From Rhodospirillaceae bacterium (GTDB lineage: Bacteria; Pseudomonadota; Alphaproteobacteria; SP197), in assembly GCA_002722885.1 (NCBI GenBank), contig PBNE01000008.1:79880-143879 (forward strand): 64,000 bases of DNA, given 5' to 3'. Shown here one piece after another: positions 8,762-18,385 of this stretch; position 1 is the first letter of the stretch; every line of letters begins with the position of its first letter. A program made the translations under genes and the position numbers. Below the pieces are notes generated by a model, which was given only the letters and a program-made list of their open reading frames with translations, did not search any database and was not told where the DNA came from.

Positions 8762-9027
8762 ACCTCCGACGGCGCTTTGGCATCGATGGCCAGCGCGTGA
8801 ATGTCGGTCTTCATCTCATCAGCCAGGGTTTTGTAGACCAGGCGCTGGCGGGCCACACGATTGAGGCCGTCGAAGGCTGCAGAGACAACACGGACGCGAA
8901 AGTGGCTCTCGCCTTCGGGCCGGGCGCCGGCATGGCCGGCGTGAAGATGGGACTCATCGACCACGTCCAGCACCTCGGGCGCCAGGGCTTCGGTAAGTTT
9001 CGTCTGGATGGCTGATGCCACGCGCAT
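8758..9027 (-). CDS. BolA-family protein
   Basis: The 89-residue protein has the BolA fold signature: IQTKLTEAL at the N-terminus, ESHLHAGH (metal/glutaredoxin-interacting His), FRVRVVSAAFDGL and RQRLVYKTLADEM. BolA proteins partner with monothiol glutaredoxins in Fe-S and stress regulation. It is convergent with the maleate isomerase-like gene and divergent from the J-domain gene. BolA beside a J-domain protein and cobST is a common alphaproteobacterial arrangement. Confidence 0.95.
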   Translation of the reverse strand: MRVASAIQTKLTEALAPEVLDVVDESHLHAGHAGARPEGESHFRVRVVSAAFDGLNRVARQRLVYKTLADEMKTDIHALAIDAKAPSEV

Positions 9028-9112
9028 GGTCCGTGTTCCCTGATTGCAACAGCGTAAATGTGGCTGCGCGCCTTAACTTGCAAGGGTCGTGCGGCCTTCC
9101 CATACTCTCACG

Positions 9113-9709
9113 ATGGCACGATCACGCTCTCAACGCGCCCTGGAAGACGACGGCCCATCCGAACGGCTGTGCGCCTGGGAGGGCTGCAACCAGCCCGGCG
9201 AACACCGGGCCCCGCTGTCACGTCATCAGATCGGAGAGTTCCAATACCTCTGCATTGATCATGTCCGCGTCTTCAACCAGTCCTGGAACTACTTCGAGGG
9301 CTGGGACCAGGAAGAAATCGAGGCGTACCAGCATGCCGATCTGACCTGGCATCGCCAAACCTGGAAACCCGACGAACGGCTGATCCGCAGCCGTTCGTTC
9401 AGAGAGGCCTTCCTGAACGACGACTTCAAGGACCCGTTCGGTTTTATGAACGACGAGGCCGAGGGCGGCGGCAGTAAACAGGACCGGAGTGCATCGCGCG
9501 AGGATGCCGGCACAATGGCCGAGGAGCGGCGTGCGTTCCAGCTTCTTAAGCTCAAACCCGACGCATCGAAGACCACGATCAAACAACGATTCAAGGATGA
9601 GGTGAAGGCCTGTCACCCCGATCTGAACGGCGGCGACAAGGAAGCCGAGGAGCGCCTGCGCGACGTGATCTGGGCCTATCAGAGGCTGACCCGTTCGGTG
9701 CCTGCCTAG
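9113..9709 (+). CDS. J-domain protein with N-terminal Cys/His motif
   Basis: About 198 residues from the ATG at 9113. The J-domain is at the C-terminus (about residues 140-195) and contains the HPD tripeptide in ACHPDLN, needed to stimulate Hsp70/DnaK. The N-terminal part has [16 protein letters not shown] and a later LCIDHVR, four residues that could hold a zinc ion. This is a J-protein with a private N-terminal module, not DnaJ itself. It precedes cobS by about 210 bp, where alphaproteobacteria usually keep it, though no role in cobaltochelatase assembly is established as far as I know. Confidence 0.9.
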   Translation: MARSRSQRALEDDGPSERLCAWEGCNQPGEHRAPLSRHQIGEFQYLCIDHVRVFNQSWNYFEGWDQEEIEAYQHADLTWHRQTWKPDERLIRSRSFREAFLNDDFKDPFGFMNDEAEGGGSKQDRSASREDAGTMAEERRAFQLLKLKPDASKTTIKQRFKDEVKACHPDLNGGDKEAEERLRDVIWAYQRLTRSVPA

Positions 9710-9918
9710 ACGGCCATGCCTGCGGGATTTCCCTGCATTTGCGCCCCGCTTTCTTAGCCCCCTCTAGGCTTGTATCCCACAGGGGCGCCGTGCCAAGGTA
9801 CGGCCCGCTCGAAGCGGCTGGTTTTGCCCCGCAGAAACGTCCACAAGCGAGCGAAACAGGCGCTCCGGATCTCCGATCCGGGAACGCTCCCAGACATTCA
9901 GACGACGACGTGCGAGAG

Positions 9919-10920
9919 ATGGTGAAAGAACCCAGCGAAATCGGCCTGCTTCCGGAAGGTGACCCCGATACAACGGTGAACGCCGCCAAGGTTTTTGGCG
10001 TCGAAACCAGCATGGAGGTGCCGGCCTATTCGGAACGCACCGAACACGTGCCCGAAGTGGACGAGGCCTATGTCTTCGACCCGCAGACAACGCGGGCCAT
10101 TCTGGCCGGCTTTGCCCACAACCGCCGGGTGATGATCCAGGGCTATCACGGCACCGGTAAATCGACCCATATCGAGCAGGTCGCCGCACGCCTGAACTGG
10201 CCGTGTATCCGCGTGAACCTCGACAGTCACATCAGCCGTATCGATCTGATCGGCAAGGACGCCATCGTTCTGCGTGACGGCAAGCAGGTGACGGAGTACC
10301 GCGAGGGCATCCTGCCCTGGGCAATCCAGCACCCCATTGCCCTGGTGTTCGACGAGTATGACGCCGGCAGGCCCGACGTGATGTTCGTGATCCAGCGCGT
10401 TCTGGAGGTACAGGGCAAGATGACCCTGCTCGACCAGAACAAGGTGATCCATCCCCACCGGTCCTTCCGTCTGTTCTCGACCGCCAACACGGTGGGCCTG
10501 GGCGACACGACAGGCCTCTATCACGGTACCCAGCAGATTAACCAGGGTCAGATGGACCGCTGGTCCGTCGTCTCGACCCTGAACTATCTGGAGCACGAGG
10601 AAGAAGAGAAGATCGTGCTCTCGAAAATGCCGGGTTACGACAACAAGAAGGGCAAGGACACCATCAAGCAGATGGTTGCCGTGGCCGACCTGACCCGTGG
10701 TGCCTTCATGACCGGTGATGTCTCGACCGTCATGTCGCCGCGTACGGTGATCACCTGGGCCGAGAATGCCGAGATCTTCGGTGATGTCGGCTTTGCCTTC
10801 CGGGTGACCTTCCTGAACAAGTGCGACGAGACCGAACGCCAGCAGATCGCCGAGTTCTACCAGCGCTCGTTCAACGCCGAGCTGCCGGAATCGGTCGTCA
10901 TGCAGTCGGCCGCCCGCTGA
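9919..10920 (+). CDS. cobS: Aerobic cobaltochelatase subunit CobS (AAA+ ATPase)
   Basis: CobS and CobT form the AAA+ chaperone that powers CobN in inserting cobalt into hydrogenobyrinate a,c-diamide in aerobic B12 synthesis. The 333-residue product from the ATG at 9919 matches the usual length of about 330. It shows Walker [10 protein letters not shown], Walker [10 protein letters not shown], a sensor STANTVG and the arginine-rich C-terminal part. GTG codons at 9910 and 9922 are alternatives; the longer open frame upstream looks non-conserved. It lies 10 bp ahead of cobT. Confidence 0.95.
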   Translation: MVKEPSEIGLLPEGDPDTTVNAAKVFGVETSMEVPAYSERTEHVPEVDEAYVFDPQTTRAILAGFAHNRRVMIQGYHGTGKSTHIEQVAARLNWPCIRVNLDSHISRIDLIGKDAIVLRDGKQVTEYREGILPWAIQHPIALVFDEYDAGRPDVMFVIQRVLEVQGKMTLLDQNKVIHPHRSFRLFSTANTVGLGDTTGLYHGTQQINQGQMDRWSVVSTLNYLEHEEEEKIVLSKMPGYDNKKGKDTIKQMVAVADLTRGAFMTGDVSTVMSPRTVITWAENAEIFGDVGFAFRVTFLNKCDETERQQIAEFYQRSFNAELPESVVMQSAAR

Positions 10921-10930
10921 TACCAGAGCC

Positions 10931-12808
10931 GTGAGCCGCGACGAGAACATCGTGGAGCCGTTCAAGCGTGCCGTGATCGGCACGATGCGGGCGATGTCGC
11001 GTGACGATGAGCTCGAGGTGAACTTCGGCGTGCAGGACCCCTCGGTCAGCGGCCACGCCGCGCAACTGACCCAGCCGCCCCGCGATCTTGACCAACACAC
11101 GGCGTCGATGACACGCGGCGAAGCCGACGCCCTGGCCCTGAAGTTACGCCACCATGACGCCAAGACCCACGCCCGACGCCGTCCGCTGGGTGAGATCGGT
11201 CGTGCGATTTATGACGCCGTGGAAGACGCCCGCTGTGAGAGCCTGGGCGCCAACCGTATGAAAGGCGTCGCCGACAACCTTTCTGTCGTGCTGGAAGAGC
11301 GTTGCCGCAACAAGGGCCTGCATCGTATCACTGATCAGGACGAGGCGCCGCTGGCCGATGTCATCGGACTTGTCGTGCGTGAGAAGCTGACCGGTGAAGC
11401 GCCGCCGCCCTCGGCCGCCAAAGCGGTCGAGATGTCGCGCGCCTGGCTGGAAGAGAAAATCGGTGACGACCTTGAGAACCTCCACGAGGTGATCAAGGAC
11501 CAGGAGGCGTTTGCCCAGAGCCTGCGCAAGCTGATCTCCCATCTTGAGCTTCCCGATGAGGAAACCGACCAGACCTCCGAGCAGACTGATCCCGATGGGG
11601 CCGACGACCAGAGCGATCCCGATCAGGCCGAGGGCGAAGCCGAAGGCGAGACCGGCGAAAGCGGCAGCGAGGACCAGAGCGACGCCGACAGCTTCGATGA
11701 ACAGGCCGCCGACGACGACGCCATGGCGGCTGATTCGGAAGAGGCCGACGATGACCAGATGGTGCCGTCGGGTGCCGATGACACCGATCCCAGCGGCCAG
11801 ATGCGCCGGCCCGAGGACATGTACGGCAATCGGCGCGAGCCGACCTACAAGGCCTACACCCAGGAGTTCGACGAAATCATCGATGCCCAGGACCTGTGCG
11901 ATCCCGAAGAGCTAACCCGCCTGAGGACACAGCTCGACCAGCAGATCATGCATCTGAAGGGCGTGACGTCGAAACTGGCCAATCGGCTGCAGCGCAAGCT
12001 GATGGCTCAGCAGAACAGGGCCTGGGAGTTCGATCTGGAAGAAGGCCTACTCGATTCCGCACGCCTCTCGCGCATCGTGGTCGACCCGCTGGTCCCACTC
12101 AGCTTCAAGATCGAGCACGAGACCGAATTCCGCGACACCGTGGTGTCGCTTCTGATCGACAACTCCGGTTCGATGCGCGGCCGGCCGATCGGCATCGCCG
12201 CGATGAGCGCCGACATCCTGGCCCAGACGCTGGAGCGCTGCGGCGTGAAGGTCGAAATCCTGGGCTTCACGACACGTACGTGGAAGGGGGGGCGTAGCCG
12301 TGAGAAGTGGCTGTCCGAAAGCAAGCCCACCGCACCGGGCCGTCTGAACGATCTACGCCACATCATTTACAAGGCCGCCGACGCACCATGGCGCCGCGCA
12401 CGCAAGAGCCTGGGCCTGATGCTGCGCGAAGGCCTGCTGAAAGAGAACATCGACGGTGAGGCCCTGCTGTGGGCCCATGACCGCCTGATCGGCCGGCCCG
12501 AACAGCGCAAGATACTGATGGTGATCTCCGACGGCGCTCCAGTTGATGATTCGACACTGTCGGTCAACTCCGGCAACTATCTTGAGCGACATCTTCGCGA
12601 TGTGATCGGCTACATCGAAGGGCTGTCACCCGTCGAACTGATCGCCATCGGCATCGGGCACGACGTCACCCGCTATTACCGCCGGGCGGTGACGCTGGTG
12701 GATGTGGAGCAACTCGGCGGCGCCGTGCTGGGCGAGCTGGCGTCCCTCTTCGATGAAGAGACGCCTGCGATGCGTGAGGCATCGGCCAAGGGGCGCCGCG
12801 CAGCCTAG
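10931..12808 (+). CDS. cobT: Cobaltochelatase subunit CobT
   Basis: The 625-residue protein starts at GTG 10931. It has an N-terminal helical domain, a long acidic low-complexity linker (about residues 200-290, rich in D, E and Q) and a C-terminal von Willebrand A domain with the MIDAS motif DNSGSMRG at about residue 410. That is the standard CobT architecture. CobT docks with CobS to remodel CobN. The 10 bp gap after cobS indicates one operon. The stop overlaps the convergent TetR gene stop in a shared CTAG. Confidence 0.96.
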   Translation: MSRDENIVEPFKRAVIGTMRAMSRDDELEVNFGVQDPSVSGHAAQLTQPPRDLDQHTASMTRGEADALALKLRHHDAKTHARRRPLGEIGRAIYDAVEDARCESLGANRMKGVADNLSVVLEERCRNKGLHRITDQDEAPLADVIGLVVREKLTGEAPPPSAAKAVEMSRAWLEEKIGDDLENLHEVIKDQEAFAQSLRKLISHLELPDEETDQTSEQTDPDGADDQSDPDQAEGEAEGETGESGSEDQSDADSFDEQAADDDAMAADSEEADDDQMVPSGADDTDPSGQMRRPEDMYGNRREPTYKAYTQEFDEIIDAQDLCDPEELTRLRTQLDQQIMHLKGVTSKLANRLQRKLMAQQNRAWEFDLEEGLLDSARLSRIVVDPLVPLSFKIEHETEFRDTVVSLLIDNSGSMRGRPIGIAAMSADILAQTLERCGVKVEILGFTTRTWKGGRSREKWLSESKPTAPGRLNDLRHIIYKAADAPWRRARKSLGLMLREGLLKENIDGEALLWAHDRLIGRPEQRKILMVISDGAPVDDSTLSVNSGNYLERHLRDVIGYIEGLSPVELIAIGIGHDVTRYYRRAVTLVDVEQLGGAVLGELASLFDEETPAMREASAKGRRAA

Positions 12809-13455
12809 GGCGTCTTGGCGAGCTGGGCCTCGAGGCCTAGGATCATCGTCTCAAGACCGAACGCGAACTCGTCCTCGACGTCAGGCTGTGTAATCTCGCC
12901 GACCAAAGACCGCGTGATCGGAAAATTCCCCGTGGTGAGTGCAGCCTCGAGGTCGGCACGTTCTTCATCATCATAGTCGCCCGTCCGGCCGGTGAGCTCG
13001 GACCAGGCAAAGGTCTCGGGGTATGCCAGAAGTTGCCGCGCGGCATAGACCGTCTGCGCGGCCTTGAAGCCGGCGTCGTGCAGAATCGCGTGGGCGGCCT
13101 CGTGCAGAGCGATCTCGTTGTCGGCGTACTCGGGGTGCATCACGTAGATCAGAAACGGCCCGGGGTGGCGATGGGCCAACGCGCGAAAGGCACGGCACAG
13201 GGCCTCGGCACGCTCCTGCCAGGTAACGCCGGCAGCCGGCAGATCACAGACCCCCAGAAAACGCCCGACCACCGCGTGCAGCAGGGCCTTTTTGCTCGGC
13301 ACGTAGTGGTAGATCGCCATGGGATCGACACCCAATTCGCCGGCCAGACGGCGCATGGTGAGGTCACGGCCCGGCTCCGTATCGAGCAGACGCACCGCTG
13401 CATCGACAATCCGTGCGTGGGAAAGGTTGGTGCGCTGTGCGATGGTCGCCTCCAT
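12805..13455 (-). CDS. TetR/AcrR-family repressor
   Basis: This 216-residue regulator has an N-terminal helix-turn-helix ([10 protein letters not shown], then [20 protein letters not shown]) and a helical ligand-binding domain. It is divergent from the flavin oxidase gene with only 62 bp between them. That gap holds two palindromes (13469-13483 and 13488-13502) lying on a strong promoter, so it very likely represses the oxidase gene and perhaps itself. The inducer is unknown; a substrate or product amine of the oxidase is the natural guess. Confidence 0.92.
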   Translation of the reverse strand: MEATIAQRTNLSHARIVDAAVRLLDTEPGRDLTMRRLAGELGVDPMAIYHYVPSKKALLHAVVGRFLGVCDLPAAGVTWQERAEALCRAFRALAHRHPGPFLIYVMHPEYADNEIALHEAAHAILHDAGFKAAQTVYAARQLLAYPETFAWSELTGRTGDYDDEERADLEAALTTGNFPITRSLVGEITQPDVEDEFAFGLETMILGLEAQLAKTP

Positions 13456-13462
13456 ATGTCGC

Positions 13463-13502
13463 TTGACATTCTACGACGCAGAAATTATTCTACATTGTAG
13501 AA
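13463..13502 (+). promoter_or_regulatory. Promoter with tandem TetR-type operators for the flavin oxidase gene
   Basis: A consensus -35 TTGACA (13463-13468) is followed after 17 bp by TATTCT (13486-13491). A perfect 7-1-7 palindrome TTCTACATTGTAGAA occupies 13488-13502, overlapping the -10 and the start site. A second copy with one arm mismatch, TTCTACGACGCAGAA, occupies 13469-13483 in the spacer. Their centres are 19 bp apart. The layout is that of a repressor site controlled by the adjacent TetR protein. Confidence 0.75.
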
Positions 13503-13517
13503 AACAGCGAGACCGCC

Positions 13518-14843
13518 ATGACGCCTTTCAAGACATCGATAATCAGCCGCCGCGCCTTTATGGGCGGTCTCACCGCCAGCGTGATGACACCGGCACTTGC
13601 CCGTGCCCAGCTTTCGGCCAATCCGGATGTGATCGTGATCGGCGCCGGCGCAGCAGGCCTGGGTGCCGCACGCAAGTTGATCGATGAGGGGCACGAGGTT
13701 ACCCTGATCGAGGCGGCCGACAGAATCGGCGGTCGGGCCCATACCGACATGACCACCTTTGGTGTGCCCTATGACATCGGCGCCCATTGGCTTCACACCG
13801 ATTCCCGCAACCCCTTCAACGAGTATGGCCGCGAAAACGGCTTCGACATCTACCGCGCGCCGGACGAATGGCGTGTGTTTGTCGAAACACGAGAGGTCGA
13901 CGGTGACGGTCTCTGGCGCACCTGGGATCAGATGTACGACGCTATCGGCGACAAGGCCGAACGCGGCTTCGACATCTCGGCCGCCAAAGCGACTGAAAAC
14001 GTCAGCGGCGACTGGGCTGCCACCGCAGCCTTCGCGATCGGCCCCTGGAGCATGGCCAAGGATCTGGAAGACTTCTCGATCACCGACTGGTGGAGCGGCG
14101 CCGACGGCTCGGACTACTACTGCCGCGAAGGCTTCGGCACGCTGGTGGCGCACTATGGCGCCGGCATTCCCGTGTCACTTGGAACCACCGCAACGGCCAT
14201 CGACTGGAGCGGCGATGGTGTCTCGGTCGAGACCAACAAGGGCACGCTGCGCGCCAAAGCCGTGATCGTAACGGTCTCGACCGGGGTTCTGGCAAGTGGC
14301 GCCATCTCCTTCACCCCGACCCTGCCGGCCGCCAAGCTGGAGTCCTTCCAGGACATCTCGATGGGGCTCTACAACCATATTGCCCTGCAGTTCTCCCGCG
14401 ATGTCTTCGAGTTGGGCGAGGACGGCTATCTGTTTTACCAAATCGGCGATGACGGCAAAGGCTTCGGCACGCTGACCAATGCCGGCGGCCACGGCCTCGC
14501 TTATTGCGACGTCGGCGGTTCGTGGGCGGAAGAGCTGGAGCGCCAGTCCGTCGAAGCCCGGGTCGACTACGCCCTCTCCAAGCTCCGCGACCTCTTGGGC
14601 AGCGGCGTCGACAGCGCCTTTGTGAAGGGCGACGCCACATCATGGGGGCAGAACCCCCTCACCCTGGGCTCTTACGCCTCGGCAATCCCGGGCAGCGCCT
14701 CCAGGCGTCGCGATCTGCGCGCGGAGGTGGGCGACCGCATCTTCTTTGCCGGCGAGGCCTGCAGTCCCGATTTGTGGGCCACCGTGGCCGGAGCGCTCAA
14801 GTCAGGCCAGAGCGTCGCCAGGGACGTAGCGCGGACGATCTGA
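13518..14843 (+). CDS. Flavin-containing amine oxidase, Tat-exported
   Basis: The 441-residue protein begins with a twin-arginine signal (ISRRAFMGGLTASV, ending near ALARAQ), so it is probably folded with FAD in the cytoplasm and exported. The dinucleotide motif VIGAGAAGLGAARKL and the GG doublet in DRIGGRAH mark an FAD-dependent amine oxidase; the C-terminal FFAGEACSPDLWATVAGA is the second FAD motif. The family oxidises amines to aldehydes with peroxide release. The substrate is not predictable. Expression is probably set by the divergent TetR gene. Confidence 0.93.
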   Translation: MTPFKTSIISRRAFMGGLTASVMTPALARAQLSANPDVIVIGAGAAGLGAARKLIDEGHEVTLIEAADRIGGRAHTDMTTFGVPYDIGAHWLHTDSRNPFNEYGRENGFDIYRAPDEWRVFVETREVDGDGLWRTWDQMYDAIGDKAERGFDISAAKATENVSGDWAATAAFAIGPWSMAKDLEDFSITDWWSGADGSDYYCREGFGTLVAHYGAGIPVSLGTTATAIDWSGDGVSVETNKGTLRAKAVIVTVSTGVLASGAISFTPTLPAAKLESFQDISMGLYNHIALQFSRDVFELGEDGYLFYQIGDDGKGFGTLTNAGGHGLAYCDVGGSWAEELERQSVEARVDYALSKLRDLLGSGVDSAFVKGDATSWGQNPLTLGSYASAIPGSASRRRDLRAEVGDRIFFAGEACSPDLWATVAGALKSGQSVARDVARTI

Positions 14844-14858
14844 AGCCATCCGCGTTGT

Positions 14859-15635
14859 CTAGCCCAACGTTTCGTTGAAGAACGCCACCGTGCGTTTCCA
14901 CGACAGGGCGGCGTCGGCCGCGTCGTAGCGGGCGCTGGAGGGGTTGGCGAAGGCGTGGTCGGCTTCATACCAGTGGACCGTGTAGGGCCGACCGGCCTCC
15001 GTCATCGCTGCCTCGAACCCTTCGACCATGGTCTCAGTGATCCAGCGGTCGCGGGTCGCAAAGTGACCGAGGACCGGGCCCTGCAATACCGCGAGCTCGT
15101 CGGGCGTGAGGTCGACATTGCCGTAGTAGATCACGGCGCCCTCGACCGCTCGTGCCATTGAGGCATTGAGAGACCAGCCACCACCGAAACACAAGCCCAC
15201 AGTGCCGACTGTGCCGGTGGCATCGTCGCGGGCGCGCAGCCAGTCGATCCAGGCAGCCAGAATCTCGGTCGCCTCGTCGTCGTCAATCTGGTTCATTTAG
15301 CGGTTGGCCTGATCGGCGTTGCTCGTGACCTTGCCTTCATAGAGATCAACGGCCAGCGCTCCGTAACCCTGTGCCACGAAATCGACGGCGACGGCCTTGA
15401 TGCTGACTTTGAGGCCCCGCCACTCGTGGATCAGAAGCACGCTGGACGCCGGCGCTGTGGCCGGGGCACCCCAGGCGGCCCAGACAGTGAGCCCTGAATC
15501 GGTGGAAATTTCGACCGTTTCGAGCGAGGATGCCGCCGCACGCGCCGCGTTGGGATCGGCCAAGACCGCAGCCAGGCTGCCGCCCGCAACTGGCGCCGTC
15601 ATCAAGTGTCCAAGAACCTCACGTCGGGCAAACAT
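14859..15635 (-). pseudogene. Dienelactone hydrolase-family gene interrupted by an in-frame TAA
   Basis: The ATG at 15635 has GGAG 9 nt upstream and begins a twin-Arg-like leader (MFARREVLGHL). The frame continues through LLIHEWRGL to SNADQANR, meets TAA at 15297-15299, and resumes in the same frame with MNQIDDDEATEILAAWIDWL. The downstream half holds the nucleophile Cys in GLCFGGG, the Asp in ATRDRW and the His in ADHAFAN. An intact protein would be about 258 residues, normal for the family. The stop separates the N-terminal strands from the catalytic triad, so neither piece should work alone. Confidence 0.85.
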
Positions 15636-15693
15636 GGTCATACGCTCCAAAACGGTTGTCTCTGCGGTCAGGCCACCCACTCACCAGACCACG

Positions 15694-16689
15694 ATGAAGC
15701 TGACCGCGGTCACAAGCCTGTGTGCCGTGCTGGTGCTGACCGGCGCAATGGCGGCCTGCAACACCTTCACCCGCGACACCGGCGAGCAGGACATCACCGC
15801 TGTCGACATCGATCCGCGCAATCCCGGCGAGGTGCGCATCGGCGAACTGGTGTTCATGGCCGGCTATAAGCTGGAGTTCGACACCCGGTTTTTCGGCGGC
15901 CTCTCAGGCCTTTTCATCGACGACAACGGCAATCGCATGGTCGCCGTGACCGATCACGGTGACTGGATTTCTGCGCCACTCAGTCACGATTCCGAGGGCC
16001 GGCTGACGGGCGTGGGAACGATGACAATGAGCCCGCTGATCGGGCTCGACGGCGAGGCCATCGACACCATTCTCGAGCCCCAGGAACGTGACGCCGAAGG
16101 GCTCACGGTGATGCCCGACGGCCGCGTGATGGTCTCCTTCGAGCGGCGTCACAGGGTCTGGGTCTATGACGACCTGGCCTCGATCGAGGAGCCGCTGGAG
16201 CTCGAACTTCCCGATACCATCGTGCGCCTGCCGGGCAACGGGGGCATCGAGACCATCGAGTTCCTGTCCGACGGTCGCCTTCTGATGATTGCTGAGGAGC
16301 CGGTGGGCACCGGCATCACCATCGATGCCTGGATTCTGGACAAGGACCTGCGCTGGCGCTGTATCGGCTATATTCAGCGCGACGGCTTCCAGGTCACCGA
16401 CGCCACCGCTCTGCCCGATGGCCGGGTGCTAGTGTTGGAGCGCTGGTATGCCGCGCCCGCCTCGCTGCGCATCCGCATACGCGAGCTGTCGCCGGAGATG
16501 CTCGACGCCAACACTCCGCTAGACGGCGAACCGATCGTGTTGTTGAAGCAGAACCTGATCATCGACAACTTCGAAGGCCTCGACCACCGCGTCGGGCCCG
16601 ACGGGACGATCTATCTCTACATGATCTCCGACGACAACTTCGAAGCCCTGCAGGCGACCTATCTCTATCAGTTCCGCCTCGATCCATGA
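15694..16689 (+). CDS. Esterase-like (phytase-type) lipoprotein
   Basis: The 331-residue product from the ATG at 15694 starts with a lipoprotein-like leader (MKLTAVTSLCAV then TGAMAACNTF), so it may be anchored at the outer membrane through Cys. The body contains repeated strands of the 'esterase-like activity of phytase' family: GLSGLFIDDNG, DAEGLTVMPDGRVMVSFER and IETIEFLSDGRLLMIAEE, a beta-propeller type. Real phosphatase or esterase activity cannot be confirmed. It is divergent from the broken hydrolase and overlaps the GNAT start by 4 bp. Confidence 0.85.
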   Translation: MKLTAVTSLCAVLVLTGAMAACNTFTRDTGEQDITAVDIDPRNPGEVRIGELVFMAGYKLEFDTRFFGGLSGLFIDDNGNRMVAVTDHGDWISAPLSHDSEGRLTGVGTMTMSPLIGLDGEAIDTILEPQERDAEGLTVMPDGRVMVSFERRHRVWVYDDLASIEEPLELELPDTIVRLPGNGGIETIEFLSDGRLLMIAEEPVGTGITIDAWILDKDLRWRCIGYIQRDGFQVTDATALPDGRVLVLERWYAAPASLRIRIRELSPEMLDANTPLDGEPIVLLKQNLIIDNFEGLDHRVGPDGTIYLYMISDDNFEALQATYLYQFRLDP

Positions 16690-17180
16690 GCAAGGGATCG
16701 GCTAGGCTCACGCTGCGTGCCGCACGTGAGGATGATCTCGATGCCTATTTCACGATCTTTCGCGAGGTACAGGAACTGCATGTCGCCGAACGGCCGGACC
16801 TGTTTCAGCCGGCAGAGTTGACCGACGCCTTTCGCCATCACTTCGCCGATGCGGTGAAGCAGAATCACAAGGAAATCGTGATTGCCTGGCTGGGTGACGA
16901 GCCGGTCGGCGCCGTGCACTACGAGTTCTCCAGCCTGGACCCCACAGGGGTCTATCTGATTGACCACCCCATGGTCTGGATCGAATCCATCGGGGTCGTG
17001 CCGCAGTTGCGGAGGAAGGGTATCAGCCAGGCATTGATCGCCCTGGTCCGCGAAGTCGCGGCGCGACACGGCATTGCCGACATCGGTCTGGAAGTGTGGA
17101 GCTTTAACGAAGCAGCACGTGCAGCGTTTGAGGCTTCAGGTCTGACCGTCCATGCCCGCACCATGTGGGGCAAAACATAG
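16686..17180 (+). CDS. GNAT-family N-acetyltransferase
   Basis: The 164-residue protein has the GNAT acetyl-CoA-binding core: VWIESIGVVPQLRRKGISQAL (motif A, around residues 95-116, with the RxxGxxQ pyrophosphate loop) and a motif B region ending in FEASGL. The substrate is unknown. It begins inside the stop of the phytase-type lipoprotein (ATGA) and is followed by a 143 bp convergent gap holding a small hairpin. Confidence 0.9.
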   Translation: MSKGSARLTLRAAREDDLDAYFTIFREVQELHVAERPDLFQPAELTDAFRHHFADAVKQNHKEIVIAWLGDEPVGAVHYEFSSLDPTGVYLIDHPMVWIESIGVVPQLRRKGISQALIALVREVAARHGIADIGLEVWSFNEAARAAFEASGLTVHARTMWGKT

Positions 17181-17297
17181 GCCGGCAGCTGGCGGCTCAC
17201 ATCACGTTCCGTCATGACACGGCTTGACCGGGCCATCCATCTGCCTGCCTAGACCCCACGCACCAACGGACGACGTGTCAAGGATCCGGGTTGGATT

Positions 17298-17314
17298 GCC
17301 CCATCAAGTGGGGC
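17298..17314. terminator. Small hairpin between convergent genes, possible terminator
   Basis: A 6-bp perfect stem GCCCCA/TGGGGC with a 5-nt loop lies 10 bp from the end of the VUT transporter gene, in the gap between two convergent genes. It has no T-run, so an intrinsic terminator is only a possibility. Confidence 0.3.
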
Positions 17315-17323
17315 GATGACCGG

Positions 17324-17929
17324 TTACGTTGAGGCGGCGCCGTTCGGGCCGGCCAGGAACTGCGGGGCGAAGGTTGCCATCAGGGCGCGATAGGGCACGA
17401 GCAGGCTCATGGCCATGACGGCCTTCACGGCGTAATCGCCGATGCCGAGCTGGTACCAGACCAGCCCCCACTCCGGGAAAAAGACCCAGAATAGCAGGTA
17501 GAAGAAGATCAGCGTATCAACGGCTGAGGCCACGGCCGACGAGACCAGCGGTGCATGCCACCAGGCGCCTTTGCGCAAGCGCTGGAAGATCGCGATGTCG
17601 AGAAGCTGGCCGGTCAGGAAGGCGGAGCCGGAGGCCACGGCCGTCAGGATGGCGACCTGGGAGAGGATGTTGGGCGCTTCGAAAGGCACCCAGTCCGAGA
17701 ACACCGCCGACATAAGGACGCCGACAACAAAGCCGACGAACACGACCTTTGCCGCACGGGCGGGGCCGAAGGCTCGATTCGAAAGATCAGTCACCAGAAA
17801 GGCCACCGGGAACGTAAACGCACCCCAGGTCAGCCAGTCGTTGATCGGGAAATGAACCAGAACGTTGGAGATCACCACCACGAAGGACATGGCAGCAATC
17901 GGAAGGGCGAGTGTCATCGGACGGGCCAT
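17324..17929 (-). CDS. VUT-family (YhhQ-like) queuosine precursor transporter
   Basis: This 201-residue integral membrane protein has about six hydrophobic segments and the family signature TFPVAFLVTDLSNRAFG near residue 40. The family imports 7-deazaguanine precursors such as preQ0/preQ1 for tRNA queuosine. The start at ATG 17929 gives the usual length; the frame extends upstream into the rpmB gap without similarity. It follows rpmB by 37 bp on the same strand and may share its transcript. Confidence 0.9.
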   Translation of the reverse strand: MARPMTLALPIAAMSFVVVISNVLVHFPINDWLTWGAFTFPVAFLVTDLSNRAFGPARAAKVVFVGFVVGVLMSAVFSDWVPFEAPNILSQVAILTAVASGSAFLTGQLLDIAIFQRLRKGAWWHAPLVSSAVASAVDTLIFFYLLFWVFFPEWGLVWYQLGIGDYAVKAVMAMSLLVPYRALMATFAPQFLAGPNGAAST

Positions 17930-17966
17930 GGCCAGTCGGCTCCGGTTCAGATTGTCAGGGGCAGGC

Positions 17967-18269
17967 TCAGGCCGCAGCGGCGGCCTTGCGCTCCAGTGCC
18001 TTCTCGACACGGCGCTTCAGGCGCAGCGCACTGGCGGGCAGCTTGGCATCGCGCCCGCTGGTGAGGAAGGCATCAATACCGCCACGCTTTTCGACCGTGC
18101 GCAGGGCATTGGTCGAAACACGCACACGCACGGTGTGGCCCAGTGCCTCCGAAAACAGACTCGCCTGGATCAGATTCGGGCGGAACACGCGCTTGGACTT
18201 GTTCTCGGCGTGGCTGCGGTTGTTGCCAACCATGACGGTCTTGCCCGTCAGCTCGCAGGTGCGCGACAT
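17967..18269 (-). CDS. rpmB: 50S ribosomal protein L28
   Basis: The 100-residue protein shows the L28 signature: MSRTCELTGK, GNNRSHAENKSKRVFRPNL and VRVRVSTNALRTVEKRGGID. It binds 23S rRNA in the large subunit. The C-terminus ends in a short Ala run, typical in alphaproteobacteria. It has its own strong promoter about 60 nt upstream (18336-18364). Confidence 0.98.
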   Translation of the reverse strand: MSRTCELTGKTVMVGNNRSHAENKSKRVFRPNLIQASLFSEALGHTVRVRVSTNALRTVEKRGGIDAFLTSGRDAKLPASALRLKRRVEKALERKAAAAA

Positions 18270-18335
18270 GGGAATGCTCCTTAGAATACGTCAAGGCGGC
18301 GCTGCCCTTCAGGCGCGCCCATCAATCCGGCGGGC

Positions 18336-18364
18336 TCTATACGCTGTAGTCTGGGTCAGGTCAA
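18336..18364 (-). promoter_or_regulatory. Sigma-70 type promoter for rpmB
   Basis: On the minus strand TTGACC (18364-18359) is followed after exactly 17 bp by TATAGA (18341-18336). Transcription would start near 18328, leaving a leader of about 60 nt before the rpmB ATG. This is among the best promoter matches in the window, as expected for a ribosomal protein gene. Confidence 0.7.
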
Positions 18365-18385
18365 CATCCCGGCGCGTTTCCGGAC

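Noticed and set aside
9739-9918. Longer CobS with a 60-residue N-terminal extension
   Set aside because: The extra sequence looks non-conserved and would exceed the normal CobS length; the ATG at 9919 gives the expected size.
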